Shown piece by piece: positions 33,476 through 42,972 of a stretch of 64,000 bases of DNA. The position numbers and the translations under genes are program-made. The notes under the pieces were generated by a model that was not told the DNA's origin, searched no databases, and saw nothing but the letters and a program-made list of their open reading frames with translations. The DNA lies in the NCBI GenBank assembly GCA_015075625.1, contig JABTTZ010000001.1, positions 1,426,001 to 1,490,000 of the forward strand, read 5' to 3'. How positions within the stretch are numbered: the stretch's first letter is position 1; each line of letters begins with the position of its first letter. This DNA is from Anaerolineales bacterium (GTDB lineage Bacteria; Chloroflexota; Anaerolineae; Aggregatilineales; UBA2796).

Positions 33476-34424
33476 TCACAGTTTGCGCACGATGGTCACT
33501 TCGCAAGGGGGCGTTTCCCCGCCCTCTAGGGTGACCGTCAAACGTAAGAGATAGCGCCCTTCAAACAAATTGCTGATCGTTGCTCCCTTTGCCAAAACGC
33601 CCTCTGTAATGGGCTTGCGGATGGGCGTTTGCAGCACCCACCGCGGACGTGTGATGGAGGCACTATCAAGGTATTCCACCTCGAGAAGATAGCTAAAAAG
33701 TTCTCTGGATCGGCGCTCCCTCGAATATCAAAAGCGTCAAAATTGAGCGCTGCCCCTTCAACAGGGAAAGTGATTGTTGCGTGAGGGTTGGTACACGTTG
33801 GTTTTGGGGCGTTCGCTTCTACGGTTGCCACGCGATAGACAAAGGCGGCGGTAATGATGGCGGGCGGAACATTGGTGGGGAGGATGTGGGGATGCGGGCT
33901 TGCGCCTCTTGAATACGGGTTATCCCCACAAGCCCAATAAACACAAAATTGACGATCAACACAAGGGCAAGAAGATAGACCACATAGCGGTATGGACTGG
34001 TCATGATGTTACGGAATGCCGTCCGGTAGACCGCCCCCGTACTGGTTGTGGTGCGGTTATGCTGACGCCACGATTCAAAAGCAGCCTCGGCGTCAAAGGT
34101 GGGGGGTGGGGTTTCGCCGCCCGTTGGGGCATGAGAGCGTGTCCAATAATCATCGCCCTGATAAGGTTCGTTGGGATACACCCGCCGCCGCTGACGGTCA
34201 TAGGCGGCACGTTGGAGCGGATCGGTCAGGACATCATAGGCGTCATTCAGAAGGCGGAACTGCTCAGTTGCCCACACTTCCCGTCCTGGGTTTAGGTCGG
34301 GGTGGACGGCTTTTGCCTGCTGCCGATAGGCGCGATGGATCATCTCAATGGGCGCATCGGTGGGGATATTCAGCCGAGCGTAGAAATCGTTATAGAGGTC
34401 GTAGCGTATGATTTTCCGTGCCAT
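33476..34424 (-). pseudogene. J-domain (DnaJ-like) membrane protein, two frameshifts
   Basis: Residues 1-75 are a J domain with the HPD motif (AVHPDLNPG) in the correct place between helices II and III. A linker and one membrane helix (YVVYLLALVLIVNFVFIGLVG) follow. The frame then breaks at about 33850 and the protein continues in a second frame (NVPPAIITAAFVYRVATVEA, ATITFPVEGAALNFDAFDIR). It breaks again at the A run 33695-33699 and continues (SYLLEVEYLDSASITRPRWV, TVTLEGGETPPCEVTIVRKL). The restored product is about 315 residues with a beta-rich, Ig-like domain outside the membrane. It would recruit DnaK to the membrane. Most likely an intact gene with consensus errors. Confidence 0.75.
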
Positions 34425-34599
34425 AGGGAGAGTCTGACACAGATTATCCCAAGAGGCAATTAAAAGGAGCGCAAACAGTCCTCATAACAGGCGTATTCTC
34501 CCCTACAAGGAGGGGTGTTGTTGGAGAAAATCCGGCGGGAATAGGGTTGTACGATAAAATCCCCTTATTCCAGTATTGGCTATCCCATCAAGGCGCACC

Positions 34600-35859
34600 A
34601 TGAACCTTCAACCACGCACGTCTTCTCGTCTCTGGATACGTCTGCTCTTTCTTGCTCTCGGTTACATTGCTTTCATCTTGCTTGGCTCGCCAGAGGGCTT
34701 GCGCGGTGTGGCATGGACGCCCATTCAAGCAGAGTTCAAAGTAACCCCCGACTTTTTGGGGGTTTTGCTGTTTCCGCCAACGGTTGGGTACTTGCTCTCC
34801 AGTTTTTTCAGCGGGCGGGTGACTGGGCTGTTGGGGACGGGGCGGGCGTTGGCATGTGCCGCCGCGCTGATGGGCATGGGGCTGGTTGGCTACGGCGTAG
34901 CCCCAACATGGCTTGCTATCGTCAGCATCGGCTTTGCCATCGGGTTTGGGGGATCATCGATGCCGGACTGAACACCTTTCTTGCCGCCCACTATCACCCT
35001 AGCCTGCTCTATTTGCTCCATGCCTTTTTTGGCGTGGGGACGACGCTCAGCCCGCTGTTCATCACCGATATTCTACGGCGGGAGGAATCCTGGCGGCTGG
35101 CGTATCAACTTGTCGGTGGGGCAGCATTTGTGCTGGCGGTTATTTTTCTGCTCACCAGCCCCTTGTGGGATCGCTTTGAGCGACAACCAGCAAAAACGAA
35201 GGCGGATGCTTCTGCCGTCCCCGTCGCACGTACCGCGCTTTTCGCAACGCTCCGCCTCCCCATGACGTGGTTGGGGATCGTCCTTTTTCATCTATGCCGG
35301 TGTGGAAGGGACGGTGGGGGCATGGGCATTTTCGGTGTTTACCGCACAAGGGGTGAGTGAGGTGAACGCTGGCGCTTGGCTAAGTACCTATTGGGGGACG
35401 TTCACACTGGGGCGCGTTTTGTCCATTGGGGTGGCGCAGGTTCTCTCTACCACAACACTTTTGCGCGGGGCGATGATCAGCGTCATTGGCGGGGCGCTGC
35501 TGTTTGTGTGGAGTCCTTCGCCAGAGGTGGGCTTGGCGGGCGTCGTCCTCATTGGGTTGTTCACCGCCCCGTCTTTCCGGCACTCATCGCCAACACTGGA
35601 GATCGCGTGGGGAACAGCCATGCTCCTAACGCGATTGGTTTTCAGGTGGCAGCAGCGGGCTTAGGGTTGGCAGTTATGCCCGGCTTGGCGGGCTGGCTGG
35701 CAGTCAACACGCCGAAAGTTCACCTCAATTTCCCTCTCCGTATTGGTTGTTGCTCTCTTGATTTATGCCCTTTACGAATGGACACTCCTTTTGGCGCGGC
35801 GAAAAGGAAACGCAGGGGAAGGCGTTGAGGATGCAACCTCAACCAGCCGGAGTACGTAG
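34600..35859 (+). pseudogene. Major facilitator superfamily transporter, multiple frameshifts
   Basis: Starts at ATG 34600 (AAGG six bases upstream). Pieces read in different frames but in the right order. These are helices 1-4 (WIRLLFLALGYIAFILLGSP, VGYLLSSFFSGRVTGLLG), then GIIDAGLNTFLAAHY, then VYLIYAGVEG-type helix 7 and GVSEVNAGAWLSTYWGTFTL. The last pieces are FPALIANTGDRVGNSHAPNA and VLVVALLIYALYEWTLLLAR, ending at TAG 35857. Breaks fall near G5 (34948-34952), T5 (about 35286), C4 (35567-35570) and about 35725. The full product would be about 420 residues with 12 helices, resembling FucP/FsrA-type MFS sugar or drug permeases. The gene is probably functional. Confidence 0.75.
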
Positions 35860-35916
35860 ATGAGACAGGGAACAAGAAGCAGCTCAGATAAACAATTACA
35901 GGGAGGAATGCGCAGC

Positions 35917-36857
35917 ATGAGCGCAGAAAACGCGATTGATGTGCGGGGCGTCACGAAACGCTATGGGACGTTCACCGCTGTGGATGGCATTAGCTTTGAA
36001 GTGCGGCGGGGCGAGATTTTCTCCATGTTGGGTCCGAACGGGGCGGGGAAAACAACAACACTGCGCATGATGTTAGATATCATCAAACCCGACAGCGGGA
36101 CGATTGCCCTTTTGGGGTCGCCCTTTCATGAATCGATGAAGGCGCGGATAGGGTATCTTCCCGAAGAACGCGGGCTATACAAAAATGTGCGCGTCCTTGA
36201 ACTGCTTGGCTACCTTGGATCGTTGAAAGGGATGAAACCCGCCGAGGCGATCCGCAAGGCAGATAAGCTGCTCGATGAGGTGGGTTTGGGGAGAACAAAA
36301 AAAGCAAGATCAGCGAGCTAAGCCGGGGATGTCCCAAAAGGTGCAGTTCATTGCCACCATCCTCCACGACCCTGACCTGTTGATCATTGACGAACCGTTT
36401 TCCGGTTTAGACCCAGTGAACACGGATATGGTCAAGGGGATGATCTACCGGATGCGCGATGAAGGGCGCACCGTGATCATGAGCATCCACGAAATGCATC
36501 AAGTGGAGGAAATGGCAGACCGCTTGATCATGATCAACAAAGGGAAGCGCGTTCTCTATGGGAGCGTTGACGAGGTGCGCGGGCAGTACGCCGAAAACGC
36601 GGTGATCATCTCTGGAAAAGGCGATTGGGGAGCGATCCCAGGCGTGGTCAGCATCCATTCCAATGATGGCGGGCGGGCGGTGACGCTCAAACTGGATGCC
36701 GGAGTCACCCCGATCAGGTCATGCGTTATGTTGCCGACCAGCCCAATTATTCGGTTACGAGCTTTGCCCGTGCCGTCCCACGCCTAAATGATATTTTCAT
36801 CCGTGTGGCGGGGGTGTTCCGGCGACGAACGGCGCAGTGCGGGGGGCGGTGCAATGA
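35917..36857 (+). pseudogene. ABC-2 transporter ATPase (NatA/CcmA-like), frameshifted
   Basis: Starts at ATG 35917 with GGGAGGA nine bases upstream. The order of motifs is complete: Walker A GPNGAGKTTTLRMM, Q-loop region GYLPEERGLYKN, signature ISELSRGMSQKVQF (after correction), Walker B LLIIDEPFSGLDPVN and H-loop MSIHEMH. Breaks fall at A7 (36297-36303), G4 (36325-36328), C4 (36708-36711) and the G run near 36810. After correction the stop TGA (36855-36857) overlaps the ATG of the first permease. The C-terminal DUF4162-like extension (NAVIISGKGDWGAIPGVVSI) is typical of the sodium/bacteriocin export ATPases NatA/EcsA. Probably intact in the organism. Confidence 0.82.
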
Positions 36858-38115
36858 ATCTGATCAAACTCATCCGCATCGCCCGCCGCGAATATCTCAC
36901 CAATTTTCGGCGGCGGTCATTTCTCTTTACGATGTTTGGCTTGCCGATCTTCCTCGTCGCTATTTTTCTGATCATCGGGGTGGTGACTACCAGCGCGATT
37001 GATAGCATTGACGGGTTTAAACGGATTGGCGTTGTTGACCAAGCCGGCGTATTCCCCGGAAGGGAAATCCCCGCCCCTTTGCGCTCTACGAATCCCTTTC
37101 GGCAGCCGACGCCGCCCAAAAAAGCGGGGAAGCAGACGCCTATTACGTGATTCCGGCGGATTACCTGAAAACGGGCATGGTTGAAGCCTATTACAGCCAA
37201 GCGAAGGCGCTCAACGATGGGGCGCGGGATGCCCTTTTCAAAGCGATCAAGGGCGCACTTGCCACCCGTTTTAACAATCCCGACATTGCCGCCCGTCTGG
37301 AAAATCCCGTCGAAAACCTGACCTATTTCCGGCGGGGGGTGAACGATGCCGTCCCCGAAGCGGCGCTGACGGCGATCTTCCTTGCCGCCGTCTATCGTTG
37401 GGACGCTCATTTTCATGCTGACGATGACCAGTTCACAGTTCCTCATGTCGGGGTTGGTGGAAGAAAAAGAAAACCGCATGATGGAAGTGTTCATGACCAG
37501 CGCCCGCCCCATCGAGATGATGAGCGGCAAGCTGCTAGGGATGGGCTTGTTGGGGCTGACTCAGCTTGGTGTGTGGGGACTTTTCGGGCTGGCATACTTG
37601 CTCGTGAGCGGTCAGCTTGGGGATATTGGGAAAATTCTCGCTGCACTGCAACTGACCCCGATCTTCATTTTCGTCACCTTGATCATGACGCTCTTGGGGT
37701 ATCTGTTCTACGGCTCAATCTTGGCGGGGATTGGGGCAACCGTCAACGCCGAAAAAGAAGCGCAGCAGTATGCCACCCTGATCGTCCTCGGTGGGGTTGC
37801 ACCGTTGGCGCTGGTGATCGTCTTTCTGCTTGACCCCAACGGCGGGGCGGCGCAACTGATGAGCGTGATCCCCCTAACCGCGCCCATTGCCCTGATCATT
37901 CGGCTTTCCTTGGCAACTGTCCCCACCGCTCACATCCTCTTCAGCATGGGGGTGATGGTTGTCTCGGTGATCGTTGCTATCTATTTTTCGGCGCGGGTGT
38001 TCCGCATGGGGATGTTGAATTACGGCAAGGGCGGCGTTTTCGTATCCTGCGGCAGGCGGTCTTTGGTGCTCGCACGCCGCGTCTGGTGGAAACCCCTTCG
38101 GAGGTGCGTTCATGA
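36854..38115 (+). pseudogene. ABC-2 type (NatB-like) permease 1, frameshifted
   Basis: Begins MNLIKLIRIARREYLTNFRR with the first helix (TMFGLPIFLVAIFLIIGVV). The extracytoplasmic part continues in a second frame (ESLSAADAAQKSGEADAYYV, IPADYLKTGMVEAYYSQAK). The membrane half is in a third frame (LIFMLTMTSSQFLMSGLVEE, KENRMMEVFMTSARPIEMM), with breaks near 37075, 37378 and 38034. The corrected C terminus (RILRQAVFGARTPRLVETP) stops at 38115, overlapping the next ATG. The VEEKENRxxE motif is the hallmark of NatB/YhaP permeases. It works with the ATPase upstream. Confidence 0.78.
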
Positions 38116-39402
38116 CGGGCAAATGGTTCGCTGTGTTCCGCTACGAATTTTGCGGACGTTCAAACGGCGTAGTTTTCAGTTCCTTGCCTTCGCTGTTCCG
38201 CTGCTGCTGATCGTAGGATTCTTCACTATCCGAGGGATTCAAGAAGCACGGGCGGCACGGGAGAAGATGCCCCTAGCGCCCCGCGAGGACAGTCCCTTCA
38301 GCGGGCGTTCCTCCCCTTGGTTTGGTCGATCTCGCCCATTTGCTCGGCGGGAAAACACCCGCTGGCATGATCGCTTATCCCTCGGAGGAAATAGCCACCA
38401 GCGCCTTAGAACAGGGAACGATCAGCGGCTATTACGTGATCCACGCCGACTACCTGAAAACAGGGCAGCTTGACCTGTTTTTCGACCAATTCAACCTGAA
38501 TACCCTGAGTGCAACGGGACTGCGGACAGCGTTAGCAGAGGCGCTGGTGGCAAAGACGGGACAGAATGTTGATCCGCAGGTGATCACCCGCTTGGGGAGC
38601 GCCGTCCCGCCGTTACCAATAACATCCTCCGCGATTCTGGGGGACACCCAAAATCAACATGAAGGTGCGGCGCTGATCCTCGTCTATGTCTTTGTCTTGT
38701 TCCTCATGTTCAGCACCTTTGGGACAAGCGCCTACTTGATGCAGAGCGTCGTTGAGGAAAAAGAAAACCGCATGGTGGAAATATTGCTTTCCTCGCTGCG
38801 CCCGCGTGAGCTTTTGGCGGGGAAGTTCATCGCGCTCAGCCTGTTGGGGCTAGTTCAGACCGTCGCTTGGGGCGCAGCCATCCTGATCATCCTCACCCAA
38901 TTGGGGACGGTCATCCCCGGTGTGACGATTACGATCTCCACCAACCAGTTAATCGTCCTCGGCATCTTCTTCATCCTCGGCTACCTGCTTTTTCCTCTGC
39001 CTATGCCGCAGTGGGGGCGCTGGTGACGAACATGCGGGAGGGTCCGCAGCTTGCCGTCGTGGTGACGCTGCCAGCCAGTTTCCCCTTGTACTTCATTCCC
39101 ATTTTGTCGCTGCGCCGGGGGGGCTGCTCGCCATTGGCTTAAGCCTCTTTCCGCTGACCGCGCCGGTGACGATGGTTGCCCGCGCCGCGTTGGGGGAAGT
39201 GCCAACCGAACAAGTCATCGTCAGCGCTGTGATCCTCACGCTGACAGTGGCGGGCTTTGTCCTCTTGGCGGCACGGTTGTTCCGCGTGAACAGCCTCCTT
39301 TCGGGGCAAATGCCTAAACTGCGGGATATTCTGAAATTGGTGCGAGAGAGCCTGAGATCAAGGTCTGTTGAGGGTGGTGTAGACTACACAAGGGCAACAT
39401 GA
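38112..39402 (+). pseudogene. ABC-2 type (NatB-like) permease 2, frameshifted; 3' end runs into a repeat
   Basis: Starts MTGKWFAVFRYEF at ATG 38112 and continues after a T-run break (38148-38151) as RTFKRRSFQFLAFAVPLLLI. It goes on in further frames: DLAHLLGGKTPAGMIAYPSE, YYVIHADYLKTGQLDLFFDQ, then SVVEEKENRMVEILLSSLRP, SAYAAVGALVTNMREGPQL and GGLLAIGLSLFPLTAP. Breaks lie near 38300, at T5 38989-38993 and at T4 39102-39105. It is paralogous to permease 1 (same ADYLKTG and EEKENRM motifs), so the pair probably forms a heterodimer. The last 20 or so codons (from GGTCTGTTGAGG at 39361) derive from the dispersed repeat, so the natural C terminus may have been replaced. Confidence 0.75.
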
Positions 39403-39430
39403 GGGAGTTTCTCCCTTGCAGCTTGAATTC

Positions 39431-39482
39431 TAGGGTGTGTTGACATTGTAACCCCAGTGCGCCCGCCGCTAAAGCAGCGGGC
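39431..39482. repeat. Half copy of the TAGGGTCT-type element
   Basis: TAGGGTGTGTTGACATTGTAA (39431-39451) and the hairpin core GCCCGCCGCTAAAGCAGCGG (39461-39482) match the left half of the complete element at 53476-53594. The right half is missing; the sequence switches directly into the orphan tail coding region. Confidence 0.7.
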
Positions 39483-39615
39483 TAGGAGTAACCACTTACC
39501 TACCACCACACCCACCCCGACGATGACTCCCGTCACCGCTCCTCCCGGCGGTGGCGGCGAGTGGATGTGGGTCGATGGGGAGTTGGTCTTCGTCTGCGGG
39601 GTCAGTTGGGAGTAG
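39483..39615 (+). pseudogene. Orphan 3' remnant encoding the PGGGGEWMWVDGE C-terminal tail module
   Basis: The frame ending at TAG 39613-39615 reads a Thr/Pro linker (PTTTPTPTMTPVTAPP) then GGGGEWMWVDGELVFVCGVS-W-E-stop. The same tail, nearly identical in DNA, ends the secreted protein at 41532-42785. The 5' part of this copy is missing and replaced by half of a transposable repeat. It is the remains of a paralogous secreted protein gene, or a tail cassette left by recombination. Confidence 0.75.
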
Positions 39616-39642
39616 GGCGGACGGTGGCGGAGCGTCCGCACG

Positions 39643-41499
39643 GTGATTATCGTCCGTGCCGATGGGTCGGGGCGCGATGCCCATCCGGGGATGGCGTTCC
39701 TCGGCGTCCCCCCGACGTGGTACGTGCCGGCGCAGGCGCAAGCAACGCTGACACCCACACTATCGAACACTCTCATCACCGTGTACACGAACTGCCGCGA
39801 GGTCAATTTCAGGGCTGCGCCAAGTACCAGCGCCACCCTTCTAGGGACAATCCAGCCCGGCACGCCCATCCGCCTTGACCCAACCTCGAAAACACCCTCG
39901 GCAGATGGTTATGTCTGGTATCGTGCCGAAGTGACGTTAGCTGGCACGCTCCATGATGGGTGGATCGTCGCTCAACGCTACAGCGATTACTTTGTCTTCG
40001 ATTTTGACCGTTCACCCAACTGCACGCCTGCCCCTACAGCGACCTTAACCCCTTCACCTACGTCCGCAAGTACCTGTCAGTTAATGCTTCCCTCGGACAA
40101 CGCTAGGCAAACCATTCACTTGTTCCGAGCGCCTATCCGCGGTAATCCGGCGGAACGAAAGATCGCTGTTGTAGATGCCGTCACAATTGATGCTTATGCC
40201 ATAGATCCGCTTAATCATCGGCTGTGGTTTCGTCGAACAGAAGGCATTGCCAACGCCCCTGCCGGTGCGGTGCTGCGTTGGTTTCAGATCATTGAGCCGA
40301 CAATGGGATTCATTTTGCAAGAACAGGGAATCATCGTTCCTAAACAAGATTTTGATGGGGTAGAATCACTCAGCATGGAACGCTCTGACATTGAACAATG
40401 CCTTTTCAATGTCCCCAATATAAGCACCGAATATTCTCTTCCGCCTTTAGACAATGTTCCATGGGAACGAGAATTGCCACTCGTGTTCACCCACTACCCT
40501 GTGAGCATGTATCAAACCTGTGTAGCTCAAACTTTTCACCAAGTATATGGATTTGCTCATGACACAAAATTCTATGGATATTATGCGCCCGGATATCATT
40601 TTGGTGTAGACTTTTTCGCCCCACCGGGAAGTGTTGTGTATGCTGGTGCAAATCATGGGTTTGTTGTTGCATTGATACATCGAAATGAATTTACTGGAGC
40701 GAAATGGGGAAATTATGGTGTAACTCCTACTCCCAAATATCATGATCCAGATTTAACGCCATTTGCTGTTGTTATTCGCTATGGTCATCTCTTTGTTGTC
40801 TATGGGCATTTTGATGCCATTGCCCCTGATATTTGGGTTGGTAAAGAAGTCAATGAAGGTAGCCAGTTAGGGACTTTAGGAACTTTTAGTGATTCTCATC
40901 TTCATATGACATTGATGAGCTTTGGAGGTTCCTCACCTGATGCCTATGTAACATGGGCACAGGAAATTGATCCTCAAAACCCCCAAGCACCAAAATCGAA
41001 TCGGTGGGGCATTCCCGATTTCCGCCGCACGGCAGATGACTCAAAATCTATAGATTATCCCCAACATATGTATGACTTCACCCAGTTTTTTGAGCCAGAT
41101 CCCATTCTTCTTTCTACCTTACAGGCGGTACTCACTGGGACTCCCAACACGCTAGAACAACCTATCCACAAAGGCGTGATTTGGGCAGAAGACCGTGTTC
41201 ACATATCGAATTTACTTCGTGTCGAAGGGTTGGGTGGAAAGCACCAATCGCTCATTGCCTTAGGATTTCCCTGTCAGATAACCTATTCGCAATCATTTCC
41301 CGAATCCGTCGGTTGGCGTTATGTGGAACCATTGGTAACACCAACCATTTTGCCGCGTCACCGCAGTTTCATTTACTATCCGGGCATCAAAGCCTCATGG
41401 ACACCCGCTCCTGCCGCGGATCCCCGTGTTGCTATACCTGCGCCAAATCTGCCCCCTATCCCCACACTGACCCCGACAAGATCAACACAGGCACCTTAA
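39643..41499 (+). CDS. SH3b-containing M23-family (LytM/lysostaphin-like) peptidase
   Basis: 618 residues from a GTG at 39643; an ATG at 39691 is an alternative and neither gives a textbook signal peptide. An SH3b domain comes first (NCREVNFRAAPSTSATLLGT, about 50-115), then a Thr/Pro-rich linker. After a domain of unknown type (about 145-270) follows the M23 zinc peptidase: HFGVDFFAPPGSVVYA (first His and Asp), RYGHLFVVYGHFD and SHLHMTLM (HxH). It should cut peptidoglycan cross-links, or be a degenerate envelope-binding relative. GC falls markedly from about 40.3 kb on. The C terminus is Pro/Thr-rich. Confidence 0.85.
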   Translation: MIIVRADGSGRDAHPGMAFLGVPPTWYVPAQAQATLTPTLSNTLITVYTNCREVNFRAAPSTSATLLGTIQPGTPIRLDPTSKTPSADGYVWYRAEVTLAGTLHDGWIVAQRYSDYFVFDFDRSPNCTPAPTATLTPSPTSASTCQLMLPSDNARQTIHLFRAPIRGNPAERKIAVVDAVTIDAYAIDPLNHRLWFRRTEGIANAPAGAVLRWFQIIEPTMGFILQEQGIIVPKQDFDGVESLSMERSDIEQCLFNVPNISTEYSLPPLDNVPWERELPLVFTHYPVSMYQTCVAQTFHQVYGFAHDTKFYGYYAPGYHFGVDFFAPPGSVVYAGANHGFVVALIHRNEFTGAKWGNYGVTPTPKYHDPDLTPFAVVIRYGHLFVVYGHFDAIAPDIWVGKEVNEGSQLGTLGTFSDSHLHMTLMSFGGSSPDAYVTWAQEIDPQNPQAPKSNRWGIPDFRRTADDSKSIDYPQHMYDFTQFFEPDPILLSTLQAVLTGTPNTLEQPIHKGVIWAEDRVHISNLLRVEGLGGKHQSLIALGFPCQITYSQSFPESVGWRYVEPLVTPTILPRHRSFIYYPGIKASWTPAPAADPRVAIPAPNLPPIPTLTPTRSTQAP

Positions 41500-41531
41500 T
41501 ATACACGCCTATCTTTCTAAGAGGTTTTGAA

Positions 41532-42785
41532 ATGAGCATCTACAGTACCATTCACAAACGCTTTGTAAGGGGACTGGTGGCACTTTTGATTACTGCTTAT
41601 CTATGGGGGAGTACTCTTCAGGTGCAGGGGCAGTCTAACCGCCTTCGGAAACTATCAACAACGGATTTTGACTATCTTGAATGGGCAGCTGATAGTCAAT
41701 CCCTTGTGGCAATACAAGGTAATTCGCCGAGTGTGATCGAGGAGTTTATGTGGTCTCATTATAATATTGCCACCAATCAATTTTCAGACCATTCTGTATA
41801 TCCATATTTGCCCCACCTCACACCCCAAGAAAATACTATTTTCGTCCCTGCCTCAGCAAAGGGATCCGATGGTGAGATTTACTATATGTCCTTCTCTTAT
41901 CTTTCCCCCAATGGGCGATATCTTGTTTATGTGGGCGAACCTACGACAGAATTAAACCACCAATACTGGCGATGGCTCATTGGAGATAGACAAACTCAAA
42001 CAACGTTTAATTCAGGTAAACCTGTTTTTCAGCCATTTGGGAAATTGGAAAGTTTTAATGTTACATGGAATCGAGACAGCACAGCATTTATTTTAACACT
42101 GTGTGGAGATCTTTATTTTTGCTCCCCTCCGGCATTCGTCTTTGTATATGGTCTAAATAATGGATTATCATCCTTTGTTGTTAATGATATAAAGATAAGT
42201 TTCCCAATGGTGGAAAACGTCCAATACCGAACCTTTGATCTGATTGATTTTTCTGGGGATGGTCAGTGGGCATTGCTGAGGGTAAGTGTGGCTGAAAAGT
42301 TGGCTTTAGGGGAAGGTGGCGGCTCGTACCTCCTGATGTATAACACACAGACACCCGAAACCAGCTTCTTTCTTTCCAATGGGCTGCTTAAGGGTGGAGG
42401 TACTCTTCAGTTTGCCACCATTGACGGCACCTCGCTTCTCTTTATCGATAATGTGGGCATTCAGCGCTACGATTGGGCAAACGATACGATCATCCTACTT
42501 ACCACCGAGGTAAACAACAGCATCGCCTCTTATCCCAGGGCATTCTCCCCTGATGGACGATGGTTTGTCTTTGTATCTGGGGGAGTATTGAAGGCGGGTG
42601 AACTCTATTTATACGACTTACAAGGTCTGCCTGAAACCCCTCCCTCCCCCACGCCCCCTCTCCCTACCGCCTACCCTCATCCCACAGGCATTCCCGGCGG
42701 ACAGCCAGCCTGCCCCGGTGGTGGCGGCGAGTGGATGTGGGTCGATGGCGAGTTGGTCTTCGTCTGCGGGGTCACGTGGGAGTAG
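41532..42785 (+). CDS. Secreted beta-propeller-like (TolB/WD40-type) protein with conserved C-terminal tail
   Basis: 417 residues from the ATG at 41532; an overlapping longer frame has no ribosome site. A signal peptide (hydrophobic core LVALLITAYLWGSTL, cleavage near VQGQS) precedes repeated WAADSQSLVAIQG, LSPNGRYLVYVGEP, FSGDGQWALLRVS and FSPDGRWFVFVSGG blocks. These are TolB/WD40-like propeller blades. The tail is a Pro/Thr linker plus a PGGGGEWMWVDGELVFVCGV-type module of about 23 residues, also present as an orphan copy at 39.6 kb. Base composition is AT-rich relative to flanks, suggesting recent acquisition. Probably an extracytoplasmic binding protein; ligand unknown. Confidence 0.75.
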   Translation: MSIYSTIHKRFVRGLVALLITAYLWGSTLQVQGQSNRLRKLSTTDFDYLEWAADSQSLVAIQGNSPSVIEEFMWSHYNIATNQFSDHSVYPYLPHLTPQENTIFVPASAKGSDGEIYYMSFSYLSPNGRYLVYVGEPTTELNHQYWRWLIGDRQTQTTFNSGKPVFQPFGKLESFNVTWNRDSTAFILTLCGDLYFCSPPAFVFVYGLNNGLSSFVVNDIKISFPMVENVQYRTFDLIDFSGDGQWALLRVSVAEKLALGEGGGSYLLMYNTQTPETSFFLSNGLLKGGGTLQFATIDGTSLLFIDNVGIQRYDWANDTIILLTTEVNNSIASYPRAFSPDGRWFVFVSGGVLKAGELYLYDLQGLPETPPSPTPPLPTAYPHPTGIPGGQPACPGGGGEWMWVDGELVFVCGVTWE

Positions 42786-42972
42786 GGCGGGCGGTGGCGG
42801 AGCGTCGAGTGTGCGGGGGGTGCCCGTCCCGACGGCGCTTGATCTCAGCCCGCTGCTTTTAACGACGGAATCACGCATAATCCCGCATTCTCATTGTGTT
42901 TGTACTTAGTGGCTATTCCCAAACCTGAATGATTTCTTGCTTCACTTCCCCGTAGAGTTGCTATTCGGTACA

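Noticed and set aside
36275-36787. ABC ATPase halves considered as a programmed frameshift or two genes
   Set aside because: The region has about twenty similar one-base breaks in unrelated genes on both strands, so a general sequencing cause is more likely than recoding.
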